Source: Actinomycetota bacterium (lineage in GTDB: Bacteria > Actinomycetota > Actinomycetes > Mycobacteriales > Pseudonocardiaceae). From it: a stretch of 64,000 bases of DNA. The stretch lies in contig JAJPIR010000278.1 of NCBI GenBank assembly GCA_021324675.1, positions 1 to 64,000 on the forward strand. The letters run 5' to 3'. Shown here in pieces: positions 1 through 8,695 of this stretch (its first letter is position 1; the number at the start of each line of letters is the position of its first letter). Under the pieces are notes generated by a model that had not been told where the DNA came from, made no database searches, and was given only the letters and a program-made list of their open reading frames with translations. The translations under genes and the position numbers were made by a program.

Positions 1-159
1 GGCGCTGCTCCAAACAACGGACACTGGTGGAAGGCTGGTGTTCGCCACCTCCTGCGGTCACCAGAAATGTCGCGGAAGGCGGATTAAGGTTGAGGGCAAC
101 CCTCTAGCACTGCTGTCGCGCAGCTGCACACACTGTCGGCCACCGACGGAGGGTGTGCC

Positions 160-1086
160 GTGACTGCGCTGACGACGGACAATGTCACCTGGGGGATCAC
201 CGGGCCGGAATTCCTGGCTGCCTACGGGCTACTCTTTCTGGTTTCCCTTTGTGGGATCATGGTCTTGCGCTGGTGGCTTGCCGCCGTACCGGCCGGGGTG
301 GCGACGGGTAAATTGTGCGAGCAGCCATACGACATCGCCTACCTCAACGGCGGCCCCGGGCTGGCAGTGCTCTCGGCGCTGACCTCTATGCGAGCCGCTG
401 GCACGATCGTGGCCGAGGGGCGCGGGCGAGTGCGCGCCGGCCGGCCGCTGGGTGACGGCGCTGACGAACTGGAGCGCGCCATTCACCTGGCGGCGGTCGA
501 GCCCATCACCCGGCATGACCTGGTGACCAACCGGCTTGTTCGCCTGGCGCTGGACAGCTCCCACCAGCGGTTGGAAAGTGCTGGGTTGTCGCTGAGCGCC
601 CGGCAGCGCCGCCGGATCAAGCTTGCCGGGTTGTGGATGGTGGCCGTGGCCGCATTCGGCTTGGTGCGATTAGTGGCCGGGGCGGCAAACGGGGCAGCGG
701 TCGGCTACCTCATCGAGGAGCTGATCGTGGTCGGCATTGTCGCCACAATCCTGCTCTGCACGGCGCCAAGAGCAAGCCGGCGCGGTAACGCGCACCTGAA
801 GAGCCTTCGGGTGAAGCATCCCGAACTGGCCCCGCGGATGCGGGCGGACTGGCGGGCCTACGGGCCGGCCGTCGCTGGACTCGGTGTAGGAATTTTCGGT
901 GCCAGCGCGTTGTGGGCATCAGATCCCAACCTCGCCGCGGATATGTCGGTACCGGGCGGGCCGGGGAAACTCCGTTACCGCGCCGCGGGATACGGCGGAT
1001 GGGGAGCTGGCTGTGGCGGCGGGGGATCAGCCGGAAGCTGTAGCGGTGGTGGCTGTGGCGGCGGTTGTGGCGGCGGGGGTTGCTGA
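160..1086 (+). CDS. TIGR04222-type membrane protein with Gly/Cys-rich tail
   Basis: Membrane protein of unknown function, 308 aa, starting at a GTG preceded by a GGAGGG ribosome site. The N-terminus reads WGITGPEFLAAYGLL, as in the TIGR04222 family. Hydrophobic segments lie at about residues 18-40, 155-175, 182-203 and 232-252. The last 30 residues are almost only Gly and Cys, with five Cys spaced by three to eight residues (GSCSGGGCGGGCGGGGC at the end). The stop overlaps the start of a DUF692 enzyme gene, so the two are translationally coupled. DUF692 enzymes modify Cys residues in peptides in other systems. I infer that the tail is a possible substrate, which the sequence alone does not prove. 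Confidence 0.85.
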   Translation: MTALTTDNVTWGITGPEFLAAYGLLFLVSLCGIMVLRWWLAAVPAGVATGKLCEQPYDIAYLNGGPGLAVLSALTSMRAAGTIVAEGRGRVRAGRPLGDGADELERAIHLAAVEPITRHDLVTNRLVRLALDSSHQRLESAGLSLSARQRRRIKLAGLWMVAVAAFGLVRLVAGAANGAAVGYLIEELIVVGIVATILLCTAPRASRRGNAHLKSLRVKHPELAPRMRADWRAYGPAVAGLGVGIFGASALWASDPNLAADMSVPGGPGKLRYRAAGYGGWGAGCGGGGSAGSCSGGGCGGGCGGGGC

Positions 1087-1910
1087 TGTCCCCGCTACCG
1101 TGGTCAGGCCTGGGTCTGGGCTGGCGAGCGGAGATTTCCGGGCTGGTCTCCATGCTGCCCGGACTGCAGTTCAGCGAGGTGATCGCCGAGTCGCTGCGCG
1201 GCGGCGCGCCGCCACCGGCACTGGCCATCCTGCGCGAACGCGGGGTGACGGTGATACCGCATGGGATCTCCCTTTCGCTCGGCGGAGCCGAACCGGTAGC
1301 CCGCAAGCGGGTCGCGCACCTGGCAGCATGCGCTCAGCGGCTGCGCTCACCACTGGTCAGTGAGCACATCGCTTTCGTTCGCGCTGGCGGGATGGAAGCT
1401 GGGCATCTGCTGCCGGTCCCGCGGTCCCGGGAAGCCTTGGACGTACTGGTCCGCAACGTCCGCCAGGCTCAGCATCTCCTTCCCGTGCCGCTGGCACTGG
1501 AGCCGATCGCTGCGTTGTTCGACTGGCCGGACGACGAGCTCTCCGAGGCGGACTTCCTCGCGGAACTGCTGTGGCGTACCGACGCCTGGCTGCTGCTAGA
1601 CATCGCCAACATCTATGCCAACGCGGTCAACCGTGGCAGCGATCCCATGGAGCTGCTGGAGAAGCTACCGCTGGAACGGGTGGCTTATGTGCACGTCGCT
1701 GGCGGGGCCGAGCACGACGGCTTGTACCACGACACGCACACCCACGCCACGTCCCCTGCGGTGCTGCAGCTGCTTGCCGAGCTGTGTGCCCGGCACCGAC
1801 CTCGGGCGATCATGTTGGAACGCGATGGCGCCTACCCACCAGCGGCCGAGCTGTACGCGGAGCTGGACCTGATCGCCGACGCTGCCCGTCTTACCCGGAT
1901 CACGACGTGA
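1086..1910 (+). CDS. DUF692 family protein (MNIO-type multinuclear iron oxygenase)
   Basis: 274 aa, TIM-barrel enzyme family that includes MbnB, TglH and BufB, which use two or three iron ions to oxidise Cys in ribosomal peptides. Candidate metal-ligand motifs appear in the family order: IPHGISLSLG, SEHIAF, LALEPIA, LLLDIANIYANA, YVHVAGG, DTHTHA and MLERDG. The ATG at 1086 overlaps the stop of the upstream Gly/Cys-tail gene (TGATG). The GTG of the next gene overlaps its own stop, so the three genes form one tight operon. Family assignment is firm. The substrate is inferred from context. Confidence 0.9.
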   Translation: MSPLPWSGLGLGWRAEISGLVSMLPGLQFSEVIAESLRGGAPPPALAILRERGVTVIPHGISLSLGGAEPVARKRVAHLAACAQRLRSPLVSEHIAFVRAGGMEAGHLLPVPRSREALDVLVRNVRQAQHLLPVPLALEPIAALFDWPDDELSEADFLAELLWRTDAWLLLDIANIYANAVNRGSDPMELLEKLPLERVAYVHVAGGAEHDGLYHDTHTHATSPAVLQLLAELCARHRPRAIMLERDGAYPPAAELYAELDLIADAARLTRITT

Positions 1911-2251
1911 GGGCCGGGACAGTGACACCCGTGGCGGGCGATCTAGCAGCCCGGCAGGCCGCGCTGGTCACCGCGCTGGTTGGCGGTGGGGAACTGCCCG
2001 ACGGGTTTGACCACACCCGGGTAGCGGCCGCACGGCGGGCGCTGCTCGTCAAGCGGGCCGGTGACGTCACCAAAGCCTGGCCGCTGCTTGCCACCTCTCT
2101 CGGGGACGCCTGGCCAGAGTGCTTCATCACCTGGGCGGCATCTCATCCACCGCGGTGCGCGCAGCGCGACGGGAAGAACTTCATTCGCCAGTGCTGCCCA
2201 CGACTTGCTCGGTTTCGGAGCGGGCACCGCCGCTGGTTCGGTTTGCCGTGA
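1907..2251 (+). CDS. small partner protein of DUF692 (SCO6045-like)
   Basis: 114 aa, GTG start overlapping the DUF692 stop (GTGA). The middle reads ARQAALVTALVGGGELPDGF, then RVAAARRALLVKR and a WP..F..WAASHPP segment followed by a RDG motif. This resembles the short C-terminal domain found after DUF692 genes in actinobacteria, which may serve as a substrate-recognition partner as other MNIO partner proteins do. After the RDGKNF motif the sequence becomes Arg/Cys-rich and does not look like the usual end of this family. The C-terminus may therefore have been altered by a frameshift. Confidence 0.6.
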   Translation: MRAGTVTPVAGDLAARQAALVTALVGGGELPDGFDHTRVAAARRALLVKRAGDVTKAWPLLATSLGDAWPECFITWAASHPPRCAQRDGKNFIRQCCPRLARFRSGHRRWFGLP

Positions 2252-2465
2252 CACCGGCAGCACTCTCACCTCTTGCGCTGACCAGCGCGTCTGCTGGCCG
2301 TTGAGCGCATCGGCACTGTTCGGGCTCTGTCTCGACCTGCAGATCCAGTGATCTGGCCGGCAGTGTGACCATCGGTGCGCGCCATCGTTACCAGCTAGTA
2401 GCTGTCTCGGTCGTCGCCCCTGTCGCTGAGCGTGTGGTGACAGAGATCGTTGAAGAGGTTTAGCG

Positions 2466-2843
2466 ATGATAAAGAATCTTTTGATTGGGATAGGTATCCT
2501 TGCGGTTGCATTCCTATTATTTCCCCATTTGCCTATGGGGTCGAGGACTGGCGCCGAGCCTCACGGTGATGGCGCGTCGCGGGCGCCCTTCCCTTGCGAG
2601 TCGGACCACTCGATCCAGTGCACCTGGGGGCAGTATCAGCAAATAGCCGAGGAAAACTGCGCCAAAGATCACGCGCACGGCTGGCAGTGCGAGATAGTCA
2701 CCAATGGTCAGCCGCCGCACGCAGTTCGAATCCCGTCGGAGAGCGAACTTGCCGAGATGGGGCGGAAATTCGATGAGGCCACGAGGCGGTTATGCAGCGA
2801 CCTTGCCGACGCCGGATACGGATGCCACGCGAGCCACGACTGA
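2466..2843 (+). CDS. small membrane-anchored or secreted six-Cys protein
   Basis: 125 aa with an N-terminal hydrophobic helix (about residues 4-22) after a short basic start, then a polar domain. No lipobox Cys follows the helix, so it is either a signal peptide or an anchor. The exported part holds six Cys (near 43, 51, 64, 74, 109 and 119), which suggests three disulfides. The first 60 bases are clearly AT-richer than the surroundings. A GAAGAGG ribosome site precedes the ATG. I do not recognise a family. The stop codon lies inside a 39-bp tandem duplication. Confidence 0.6.
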   Translation: MIKNLLIGIGILAVAFLLFPHLPMGSRTGAEPHGDGASRAPFPCESDHSIQCTWGQYQQIAEENCAKDHAHGWQCEIVTNGQPPHAVRIPSESELAEMGRKFDEATRRLCSDLADAGYGCHASHD

Positions 2844-2908
2844 GCCGAAAGATCGGACCGCATCGACGTGAGCCACGACTGAGCCGAAAGATCGGACCGC
2901 ATCGACGT
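2831..2908. repeat. 39-bp perfect tandem duplication over a stop codon
   Basis: Two identical 39-bp units, 2831-2869 and 2870-2908, with no spacer. The first unit contains the last codons and the TGA (2841-2843) of the six-Cys protein gene. The second continues the copy into non-coding DNA. Confidence 0.95.
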
Positions 2909-3021
2909 TGCGATGTCCGGCCCGGGGATCGGGATACCGAAGGGGCAATCCGTGCAGGACCTGACTTGAGAGCCGGTCGGCTCTCCCGGAGATTTGTCGA
3001 TGTGCTGCTCGATGTCTCGGG

Positions 3022-4215
3022 TCATGGATGCGTGCTTGAGTTGGTGTGCCGGATGGCCTCAGCGAAGATGGGCAGGGATTGTTCCACCATGTCATCGGTG
3101 GCTGTGAGCGAGATGCGGAAGTATCCGGGCAGCTCGATGACGTGACCTGGAAGGACGGCGATGCCCTGCTGGGCCAGCCGTGCGCACCATGCCCGATCGT
3201 CGCCCCCTGGTGCCTGGGGTAGCAGGTAGAACGTGGCCTCTGGCAGCTGCACCCGGTATCCCTGCCTGCGTAATTCTGGGACCATGCGGTCGCGCCGACG
3301 TTGAATCGCTGCGACGTCAATGCACAAGCCGTCGATGTCGGGCAGGGCGTATTGCATGACCGCGTCCGGCATCGCCAGCCCCGACGATATAAGGACGTGC
3401 AACAGGGCTGTGCGCATGGCATCGGCCTGAGGTAAGCCCGGAGCCAAAGCGAGATAGCCCAGCCGTTGCCCCGGGGTGAGGGTGGTTTTGCTGTAGGTGT
3501 GGGCGAGCATTGAATAGGGGTGGAAAATGCCGGGGCTGACAAAGCGATGATCGTCGAACAGGATCCGGCTGTATGCTTCATCGGAGATCAACCAAATTGG
3601 TCGATCATGGCGGTCCGCTGTTTCGGCCAAACAGTCGGCGAGGCGCTGCAGGGCGGCGGCCGGATAGATTCGCCCACTGGGGTTGTGTGGCGTGTTCATG
3701 AGAATCGCTCGGGTCCGGGGCCCTATGACCGCGGCGATGGCGTCGACGTCCAAATCGAAGGTTGGGGGCCGGAGCCGAACACGAACCGGCGTGGCGCCGC
3801 TGGCCAGGATCATCGCCTCGTAGAAATACCATGGTGGGCTCAGGAAGACGACCTCATCGCCTGGATCGACCACGGCGTTGAGAGCTAGTGCGATGGCCCC
3901 GCCAGCAGCGCGGGTTAAAAAGATGTCCTCGGCGGCAAAGTCGGCGCCCAGCTCGGCGCTGAGCGCGGTCGCTGCCGCCTGCCGCGCTGGCTGGTGCTGG
4001 AAACGGTAGGCGAACCAGTCCGTGGCAGTGGGAACGCTGTATCGCTGTAACGCCTCGACGAAGCCGGGTGGGGGCAGCTCCTGTGGATCCCCGGTCATGA
4101 AATTGGCCACTGCGGGTGGCCTGCCGGCAGTCGGGTCCTGCAGCACCGTGTCAAAAAACGGACGCAGCGCCTGTTCTAGTGCCAGCACCCGTTGGGCGAA
4201 CAGCTGCTTGGCCAT
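3022..4215 (-). CDS. PLP-dependent class I/II aminotransferase
   Basis: 397 aa, fold-type I aminotransferase of the aspartate/alanine aminotransferase group. Visible landmarks are the NTPHNPSGRIYP turn, the ISDEAYSRILF segment with the PLP-pairing Asp, and HTYSKTTLTPGQRLGY carrying the Schiff-base Lys. The substrate cannot be read from the sequence. The ATG at 4215 was chosen because GGAAGG lies 9 bases upstream. An in-frame ATG at 4224 would abut the same ribosome site. It follows the HemK-like gene and the decayed CDGSH-like gene on the same strand. Confidence 0.85.
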   Translation of the reverse strand: MAKQLFAQRVLALEQALRPFFDTVLQDPTAGRPPAVANFMTGDPQELPPPGFVEALQRYSVPTATDWFAYRFQHQPARQAAATALSAELGADFAAEDIFLTRAAGGAIALALNAVVDPGDEVVFLSPPWYFYEAMILASGATPVRVRLRPPTFDLDVDAIAAVIGPRTRAILMNTPHNPSGRIYPAAALQRLADCLAETADRHDRPIWLISDEAYSRILFDDHRFVSPGIFHPYSMLAHTYSKTTLTPGQRLGYLALAPGLPQADAMRTALLHVLISSGLAMPDAVMQYALPDIDGLCIDVAAIQRRRDRMVPELRRQGYRVQLPEATFYLLPQAPGGDDRAWCARLAQQGIAVLPGHVIELPGYFRISLTATDDMVEQSLPIFAEAIRHTNSSTHP

Positions 4216-4498
4216 GGTGACCATCCTTCCGGTGCAACTCGCAGTGCAGGGACGTCAAACCGGGATCGGTGATCGTGCTGCTTCCGGACTGCCATCCGCC
4301 CACGAGTGGGCTCATGCCGGACGACGCGCGTCGGGAAGGGATGGCGCGGCGTGGGCCGATGTGCGGGTCCATTCCCTCAACAACTGGTGGGGCAGCGGTC
4401 AAGGTGGTGACCGCTCGATGCCAGCCCCCTGTGCGGCCATCCGGCAAGGCCATCTCAAGCGGTCCGCGCACCAGCACGGGCTCGCTCTCGGTCAGCAT
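4151..4498 (-). pseudogene. CDGSH-type iron-sulfur protein remnant lacking its Cys motif
   Basis: The reading frame starts at an ATG inside the 3' end of the HemK-like gene and begins MLTESEPVLVRGPLEMALPD. This matches the start of the small CDGSH proteins encoded after HemK-like methyltransferases in many actinobacteria. The part that should carry the C-x-C...C-D-x-S-H cluster ligands instead reads VTTLTAAPPVVEGMDPHIG and has no Cys. The other two frames do not restore one. The frame then runs on into the aminotransferase start. I take it as a decayed or cluster-less copy. Confidence 0.4.
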
Positions 4499-5174
4499 GA
4501 CCCAGCGCCGATTTTGCCAAACATCCACGATGGGCTCTGATGATCACCAGTTCTTCCTCGCGCTGCCCGGATTCGACCAATCCTCGGGCTTCGAGCATGG
4601 TGGCCCGGGCGCGCATGACCGGGCCGAAAGGCACCGTGCACCGGGCGACAACCTCGGCCTGCAGCCCGGTGTCAGCAAAGCGCTTGAGGGTGATGTCCTC
4701 GTCGCACAGTGCGGAATGGACCACCAGGATCATCCCCTCTGGAGCGAGCAGATCGGGTCCTTCGGCGCAGAGGCGATCCACGATCAGTCGCCCGTCCAAG
4801 CCCCCGTCCCAGCAGCGGCTGATCCGGTGCCGCGGCAGCGCATCGTGGGCAGCCGGAACGTAGGGCGGGTTGGCCAGGATGAGATCGAACTGCTGGCCGG
4901 CTACCGGCCCACACAAGTCCCCCCAGCGCACTGTGCACGCCACCCGACGCAGACGGCTGTTAAGCCACGCCGCAGCAACCGAGCGCAGCGACAAATCCAC
5001 CGCAGTGACCGAAGCCGCGCCAGCCCGTGCGGCGGCCAACGCCAACGCCCCGGTGCCAGTGCCGACATCCAGCACACGGCGGCCAGCCGCATAGCCACCA
5101 GCGTGCAGAACCTCGATCAGGAACGTGGTGTCGCTGTCGACCGGGTACACCCCTGGAGGCCGTATCAAACACAC
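4455..5174 (-). CDS. HemK/PrmC-like class I SAM methyltransferase
   Basis: 239 aa, GTG start. The SAM-binding motif VLDVGTGTGALALAAA is followed by the acidic VTAVDLSLRS strand and the catalytic LANPPYVP tetrapeptide region typical of N5-glutamine methyltransferases. It lacks the long N-terminal helical domain of PrmC, so it resembles the short HemK2/MTQ2 subgroup. The substrate in bacteria is uncertain. Its 3' end overlaps the CDGSH-like remnant, and the aminotransferase gene follows on the same strand. Confidence 0.85.
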   Translation of the reverse strand: MCLIRPPGVYPVDSDTTFLIEVLHAGGYAAGRRVLDVGTGTGALALAAARAGAASVTAVDLSLRSVAAAWLNSRLRRVACTVRWGDLCGPVAGQQFDLILANPPYVPAAHDALPRHRISRCWDGGLDGRLIVDRLCAEGPDLLAPEGMILVVHSALCDEDITLKRFADTGLQAEVVARCTVPFGPVMRARATMLEARGLVESGQREEELVIIRAHRGCLAKSALGHADRERARAGARTA

Positions 5175-5347
5175 GATTCTCTTCTACCCGCAACATGTGT
5201 TGGAAAAACGGCGGCCCTGCGTGTTTTGGAGCGATCTGGCTGAGGCGCCGCGGTGGGCAGGGTGGCCGATTAATTTGGGGCAGCCTGGCGGTCCTACTTC
5301 CCACAGCCCGGCGAGAGCACGCGGGCAGACGCTGAGAGGACGGACTC

Positions 5348-5830
5348 GTGCACATGCAGAAGATCACGCCATGCCTGTGGTTCGACACGCAGGGCGAAGA
5401 CGCGGCCAACTTCTACACCAGCATCTTCGACAATTCCAAGATCATCGACATTGCTCGCTACGGTGCTGCCGGTCCCGGGCCGGAAGGCGCGGTCATGACG
5501 GTTTTGTTCGAGTTGGACGGGCAGAGATTCGTCGCGTTGAACGGTGGACCGCAATTCACCTTCGATGAGGCCATCTCGTTTCAGGTGAGCTGCCAGACGC
5601 AGGAAGAGGTCGACTACTTCTGGAGCAAGCTGTCCGAAGGTGGGCAGGAAGGTCCGTGCGGCTGGCTGAAGGACCAATTCGGCGTCTCCTGGCAGATCGT
5701 CCCGACTGCATTGATGGAGCTGTTGAGCGATCCCGATCCGAGCAAGTCCCAAGCTGCGATGAAAGCAATGCTCGGCATGCAGAAGATCGATATCGAGGCC
5801 GTCCGGCGCGCGGCCGAGCAAGGTGTGTGA
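5348..5830 (+). CDS. VOC family protein, PhnB/3-demethylubiquinone methyltransferase-like
   Basis: 160 aa, GTG start 7 bases after GAGAGGA (an ATG two codons later is the alternative). The sequence KITPCLWFDTQGEDAANFYTS at the start, the central GQRFVALNGGPQF and the DQFGVSWQIVPTAL block are the hallmarks of the PhnB-like branch of the vicinal oxygen chelate fold. Members of this branch are mostly of unknown substrate. It stands alone upstream of the LLM oxidoreductase gene. Confidence 0.88.
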   Translation: MHMQKITPCLWFDTQGEDAANFYTSIFDNSKIIDIARYGAAGPGPEGAVMTVLFELDGQRFVALNGGPQFTFDEAISFQVSCQTQEEVDYFWSKLSEGGQEGPCGWLKDQFGVSWQIVPTALMELLSDPDPSKSQAAMKAMLGMQKIDIEAVRRAAEQGV

Positions 5831-5861
5831 CCCGGCACCATCGCGACTAGCCTGACGAGTC

Positions 5862-6797
5862 GTGGACTTCCGGATCTTCACCGAGCCCCAGCAAGGCGCC
5901 ACCTACCAGGATCAGCTGCGTGTCGCGCGCGCCGCGGAGGATGCCGGGTATGACGCGTTCTTCCGATCCGATCACTACCTGAGGATCGGCGAGGGCTCCG
6001 GTGAGCCCGGCCCCACCGATGCCTGGACAACGCTTTCCGGCTTGGCGCTGCAGACCAGCTCCATCCGCCTGGGCACGCTGGTGAGTCCGGCTACTTTCCG
6101 GCTCCCTGGACCGCTGGCGATCATCGTTGCGCAGGTGGACCAGATGTCCGGCGGCCGGGTCGAGCTGGGAATGGGCAGCGGCTGGTACGCCGACGAGCAC
6201 GCCGCCTACGGCATCCCGTTCCCACCGCTGCCCGAACGGTTCGACCGCTATGCCGAGCAGGTCGAGATCGTCACCGGGTTGTGGCGCACGCCATCAGGGC
6301 AGCGCTACTCCTTCACCGGGCGCCACTACCAGCTCACCGGCTCACCAGCGCTGCCCAAACCGGTGCAGCGGCCGCACCCGCCGCTGATCATCGGTGGCAC
6401 GGGGGCTCGCCGCACGCCGATGCTGGCCGCGCGGTTCGCCAACGAGTACAACGTCGCGTTCAGCTCGATCGAGACGACGAAAACCCAGTTCGACCGGGTC
6501 AGCGCGGCGTGCGCCGAGATCGGTCGCGACCCGGCGGAAGTCCGCCGCTCGGTTGCCCTTGTCGTCGCAGTGGCGCGCAACGAGGGCGAGCTGGCCCGCC
6601 GTGCCGAGGTGATTGGCCGGACGGTGGAGGATTTGCGCGCCCACGGTATCGCTGGACTACCGGCCGAGGCTGTCGATCGGGTGGGCACCTGGCGCGAGCG
6701 CACCGGGATCGACCGGATCTACCTGCAGCTGCTTGACCTGTCGGATCTGGATCACCTCGAGCTGGTTGCCGCGGAGGTCATGCCCGCGTTGCGCTGA
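5862..6797 (+). CDS. LLM class F420-dependent oxidoreductase
   Basis: 311 aa, GTG start, luciferase-like TIM barrel. The N-terminal DFRIFTEPQQ, the FFRSDHYL strand, the LGTLVSPATFRLPGPLA strand and GGRVELGMGSGWYADEHAAYG are all typical of F420-using members from actinobacteria (TIGR03560-like). F420 rather than FMN use is inferred from the subgroup. Its 3' end overlaps the convergent methyltransferase gene by 20 bases. Confidence 0.88.
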   Translation: MDFRIFTEPQQGATYQDQLRVARAAEDAGYDAFFRSDHYLRIGEGSGEPGPTDAWTTLSGLALQTSSIRLGTLVSPATFRLPGPLAIIVAQVDQMSGGRVELGMGSGWYADEHAAYGIPFPPLPERFDRYAEQVEIVTGLWRTPSGQRYSFTGRHYQLTGSPALPKPVQRPHPPLIIGGTGARRTPMLAARFANEYNVAFSSIETTKTQFDRVSAACAEIGRDPAEVRRSVALVVAVARNEGELARRAEVIGRTVEDLRAHGIAGLPAEAVDRVGTWRERTGIDRIYLQLLDLSDLDHLELVAAEVMPALR

Positions 6798-7656
6798 CCA
6801 GCCAAGCGATCGGTTCGTCCGCTTGATCTGGGCTGGGCCAGCAGGTCAGCTGGCGGCCGTAGCGGCCGGCGACGTCGAAAGGATTGTCGACACGCGCCTG
6901 CCAGCCAAGCTCGGCCAGCCATCCAGCCGGGTCGTCGACCCCGGATCGCCATGGTGCCCCGAATCCGGCCATCCGATCGGCGAGGTCGCTCAACGGTCCA
7001 TGGGACAGGGCCGACGCCCGGGTCACTTCCAGCGCCAGCGTGCTGCCCAACCCGGAAAGCCGCCCCGCCGTGCGTATCAGCGCGTCGTTGTCCTCGGGGC
7101 TGAGGTAGGCCAGCAGGCCCTCAGCGAGCCAGGCAGTCTGCTGGCCGGCCGCGAATCCAGCCGCCAGCAAGGCACCGGCCCAGCCAGCCGTCACGTCGGC
7201 GGTGACGGTATGGCGCTGGCAGCGTGCCCGGAGTCCTTCGCTCGCGATGACGTCCTCCTTGAGGGCTAGCACGTCAGATCGGTCAAGTTCGTACAGCTGG
7301 GTCCCAGTTGGCCAGAGCAGCCGGAATGCGCGGGCGTCCATGCCCGCGGCCAGGATCACCACCTGGCGGCACCCGGCGGCGCACGCCTCCAGCAGGCAAT
7401 CGTCGAAGTAGCGCGTGCGGACGGCGGCGTAATGGAGGAAGGCACGCGCGGTTTCCTCGTCAACAGGCCCGGAATGGGTAACACCGTGCGCGCCGCCGCG
7501 CAACGTTTGCGCCAGCTCGCGCCGAGCCCGCTGGGCAAGCTTTGCCGCGAGTGGGTCGTCGAACAGTCGGTCCGGCCGGTGACTTTCCACTGCCCGTGCC
7601 CAGGCCACTCCCAGCGCGGTGAGCCCGGCAGCGCTGAGCCCGTCGCTAGCTGCCAT
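6778..7656 (-). CDS. TIGR00027/LCMT-type SAM-dependent methyltransferase
   Basis: 292 aa. The sequence has the N-terminal ARAVESHRPDRLFDDPLAA signature, RTRYFDDCL, then VVILAAGMDARAFRL (SAM site) and YELDRSDVLALK. These are the landmarks of the PPM1/leucine carboxyl methyltransferase-like family expanded in mycobacteria and relatives. The substrate is unknown. Its start lies 11 bases inside the end of the threonine aldolase gene, indicating co-translation. Confidence 0.88.
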   Translation of the reverse strand: MAASDGLSAAGLTALGVAWARAVESHRPDRLFDDPLAAKLAQRARRELAQTLRGGAHGVTHSGPVDEETARAFLHYAAVRTRYFDDCLLEACAAGCRQVVILAAGMDARAFRLLWPTGTQLYELDRSDVLALKEDVIASEGLRARCQRHTVTADVTAGWAGALLAAGFAAGQQTAWLAEGLLAYLSPEDNDALIRTAGRLSGLGSTLALEVTRASALSHGPLSDLADRMAGFGAPWRSGVDDPAGWLAELGWQARVDNPFDVAGRYGRQLTCWPSPDQADEPIAWLVSATRA

Positions 7657-8674
7657 CCAGCACCGCCTTGACGGCGACCGTTGCGCGGTGCACGTCAGCG
7701 GTGTCGACGTCGTGGTGGGTCACGGCGCGGACCTGATCGGGCCCCAGCGCGCCCATCCGTACCCCATGCTCGTCCTCCAGCCGCTGGCAGAACGTCGGCG
7801 CATCGGCTACCTCGAACACCACGATGTTGGTGTCGACGGTATCGGGGTCGAGGCTGACAGCCGGCAGCCCGGCCAGCCCCTCGGCAAGGATCCGGGCATT
7901 GGTGTGATCGTCGGCCAGGCGGTCCACGTGGTGGTCGAGGGCCCACAGGCAGCCGGCCGCGACGATACCGGCCTGGCGCAGCGCCCCGCCCATCATCTGC
8001 TTGTATCGCCAAGCTTCCTCGATGAGCTCAGTGGAACCGGCCAGCACGGCGCCCACCGGCGCGCCCAGACCCTTGCTGAAGTCGATCCACGCGGTGTCGA
8101 ACCCGCGCGCCCACTCCGCAGCCGGCACGCCGGAGGCGACGACCGCGTTGAGCAGCCGTGCCCCGTCCAGGTGGGTGCGCAACCCGTGCCGCGCGGCGAC
8201 CTCCAGCAGCGCCCGCATGCGATCTAGCGGCCAGATCCGGCCACCGGCCAGGTTGGTGGTCTGCTCCACCGACACCAGGCGCGAGCGCGGTTGGTAGCGA
8301 TCTGCGGCCGGGAACAGCGCTGCTTCCAGCGCGGTGGCCGTGAACATGCCACCTTCGCCGGCCACCGGGGCGAGCACCGCGCCGGACAGCGCCGACGGCC
8401 CCCCACCCTCGGCGACCATCGGGTGCGACGTCGGGTGCAGGTGCACCGCGTCGCCGCCTGGCCGGATGTGCAGCCGGAAACCGATCGCATTGCACATCGT
8501 GCCCGACGGCAGGAACACCGCCGCGGGTTTGCCCAGCAGCGCGGCGACGCGCTCGCACAGCGTGTTGACGGTGGGGTCCTCACCCCGCTGCTCATCACCG
8601 ACCTCGGCGCGCGCCATCGCCTGGCGCATCTTCTCGACCGGCCGGGTCTGCGTATCCGAATACAGATTGATCAC
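7646..8674 (-). CDS. low-specificity L-threonine aldolase family protein
   Basis: 342 aa PLP enzyme that would split threonine or related beta-hydroxy amino acids to glycine and an aldehyde. NLYSDTQTRP at the N-terminus, the FLPSGTMCNAIG loop, THLDGARLLNA and WIDFSKGLGAPVG with the PLP Lys are all present. I set the start at the GTG at 8674, which has a GGGAG ribosome site. Longer frames run into the palindromic repeat upstream and are not credible. It shares an operon with the downstream methyltransferase. Confidence 0.9.
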   Translation of the reverse strand: MINLYSDTQTRPVEKMRQAMARAEVGDEQRGEDPTVNTLCERVAALLGKPAAVFLPSGTMCNAIGFRLHIRPGGDAVHLHPTSHPMVAEGGGPSALSGAVLAPVAGEGGMFTATALEAALFPAADRYQPRSRLVSVEQTTNLAGGRIWPLDRMRALLEVAARHGLRTHLDGARLLNAVVASGVPAAEWARGFDTAWIDFSKGLGAPVGAVLAGSTELIEEAWRYKQMMGGALRQAGIVAAGCLWALDHHVDRLADDHTNARILAEGLAGLPAVSLDPDTVDTNIVVFEVADAPTFCQRLEDEHGVRMGALGPDQVRAVTHHDVDTADVHRATVAVKAVLDGS

Positions 8675-8695
8675 GTGTCTCCCGCTCCCCTCCCC

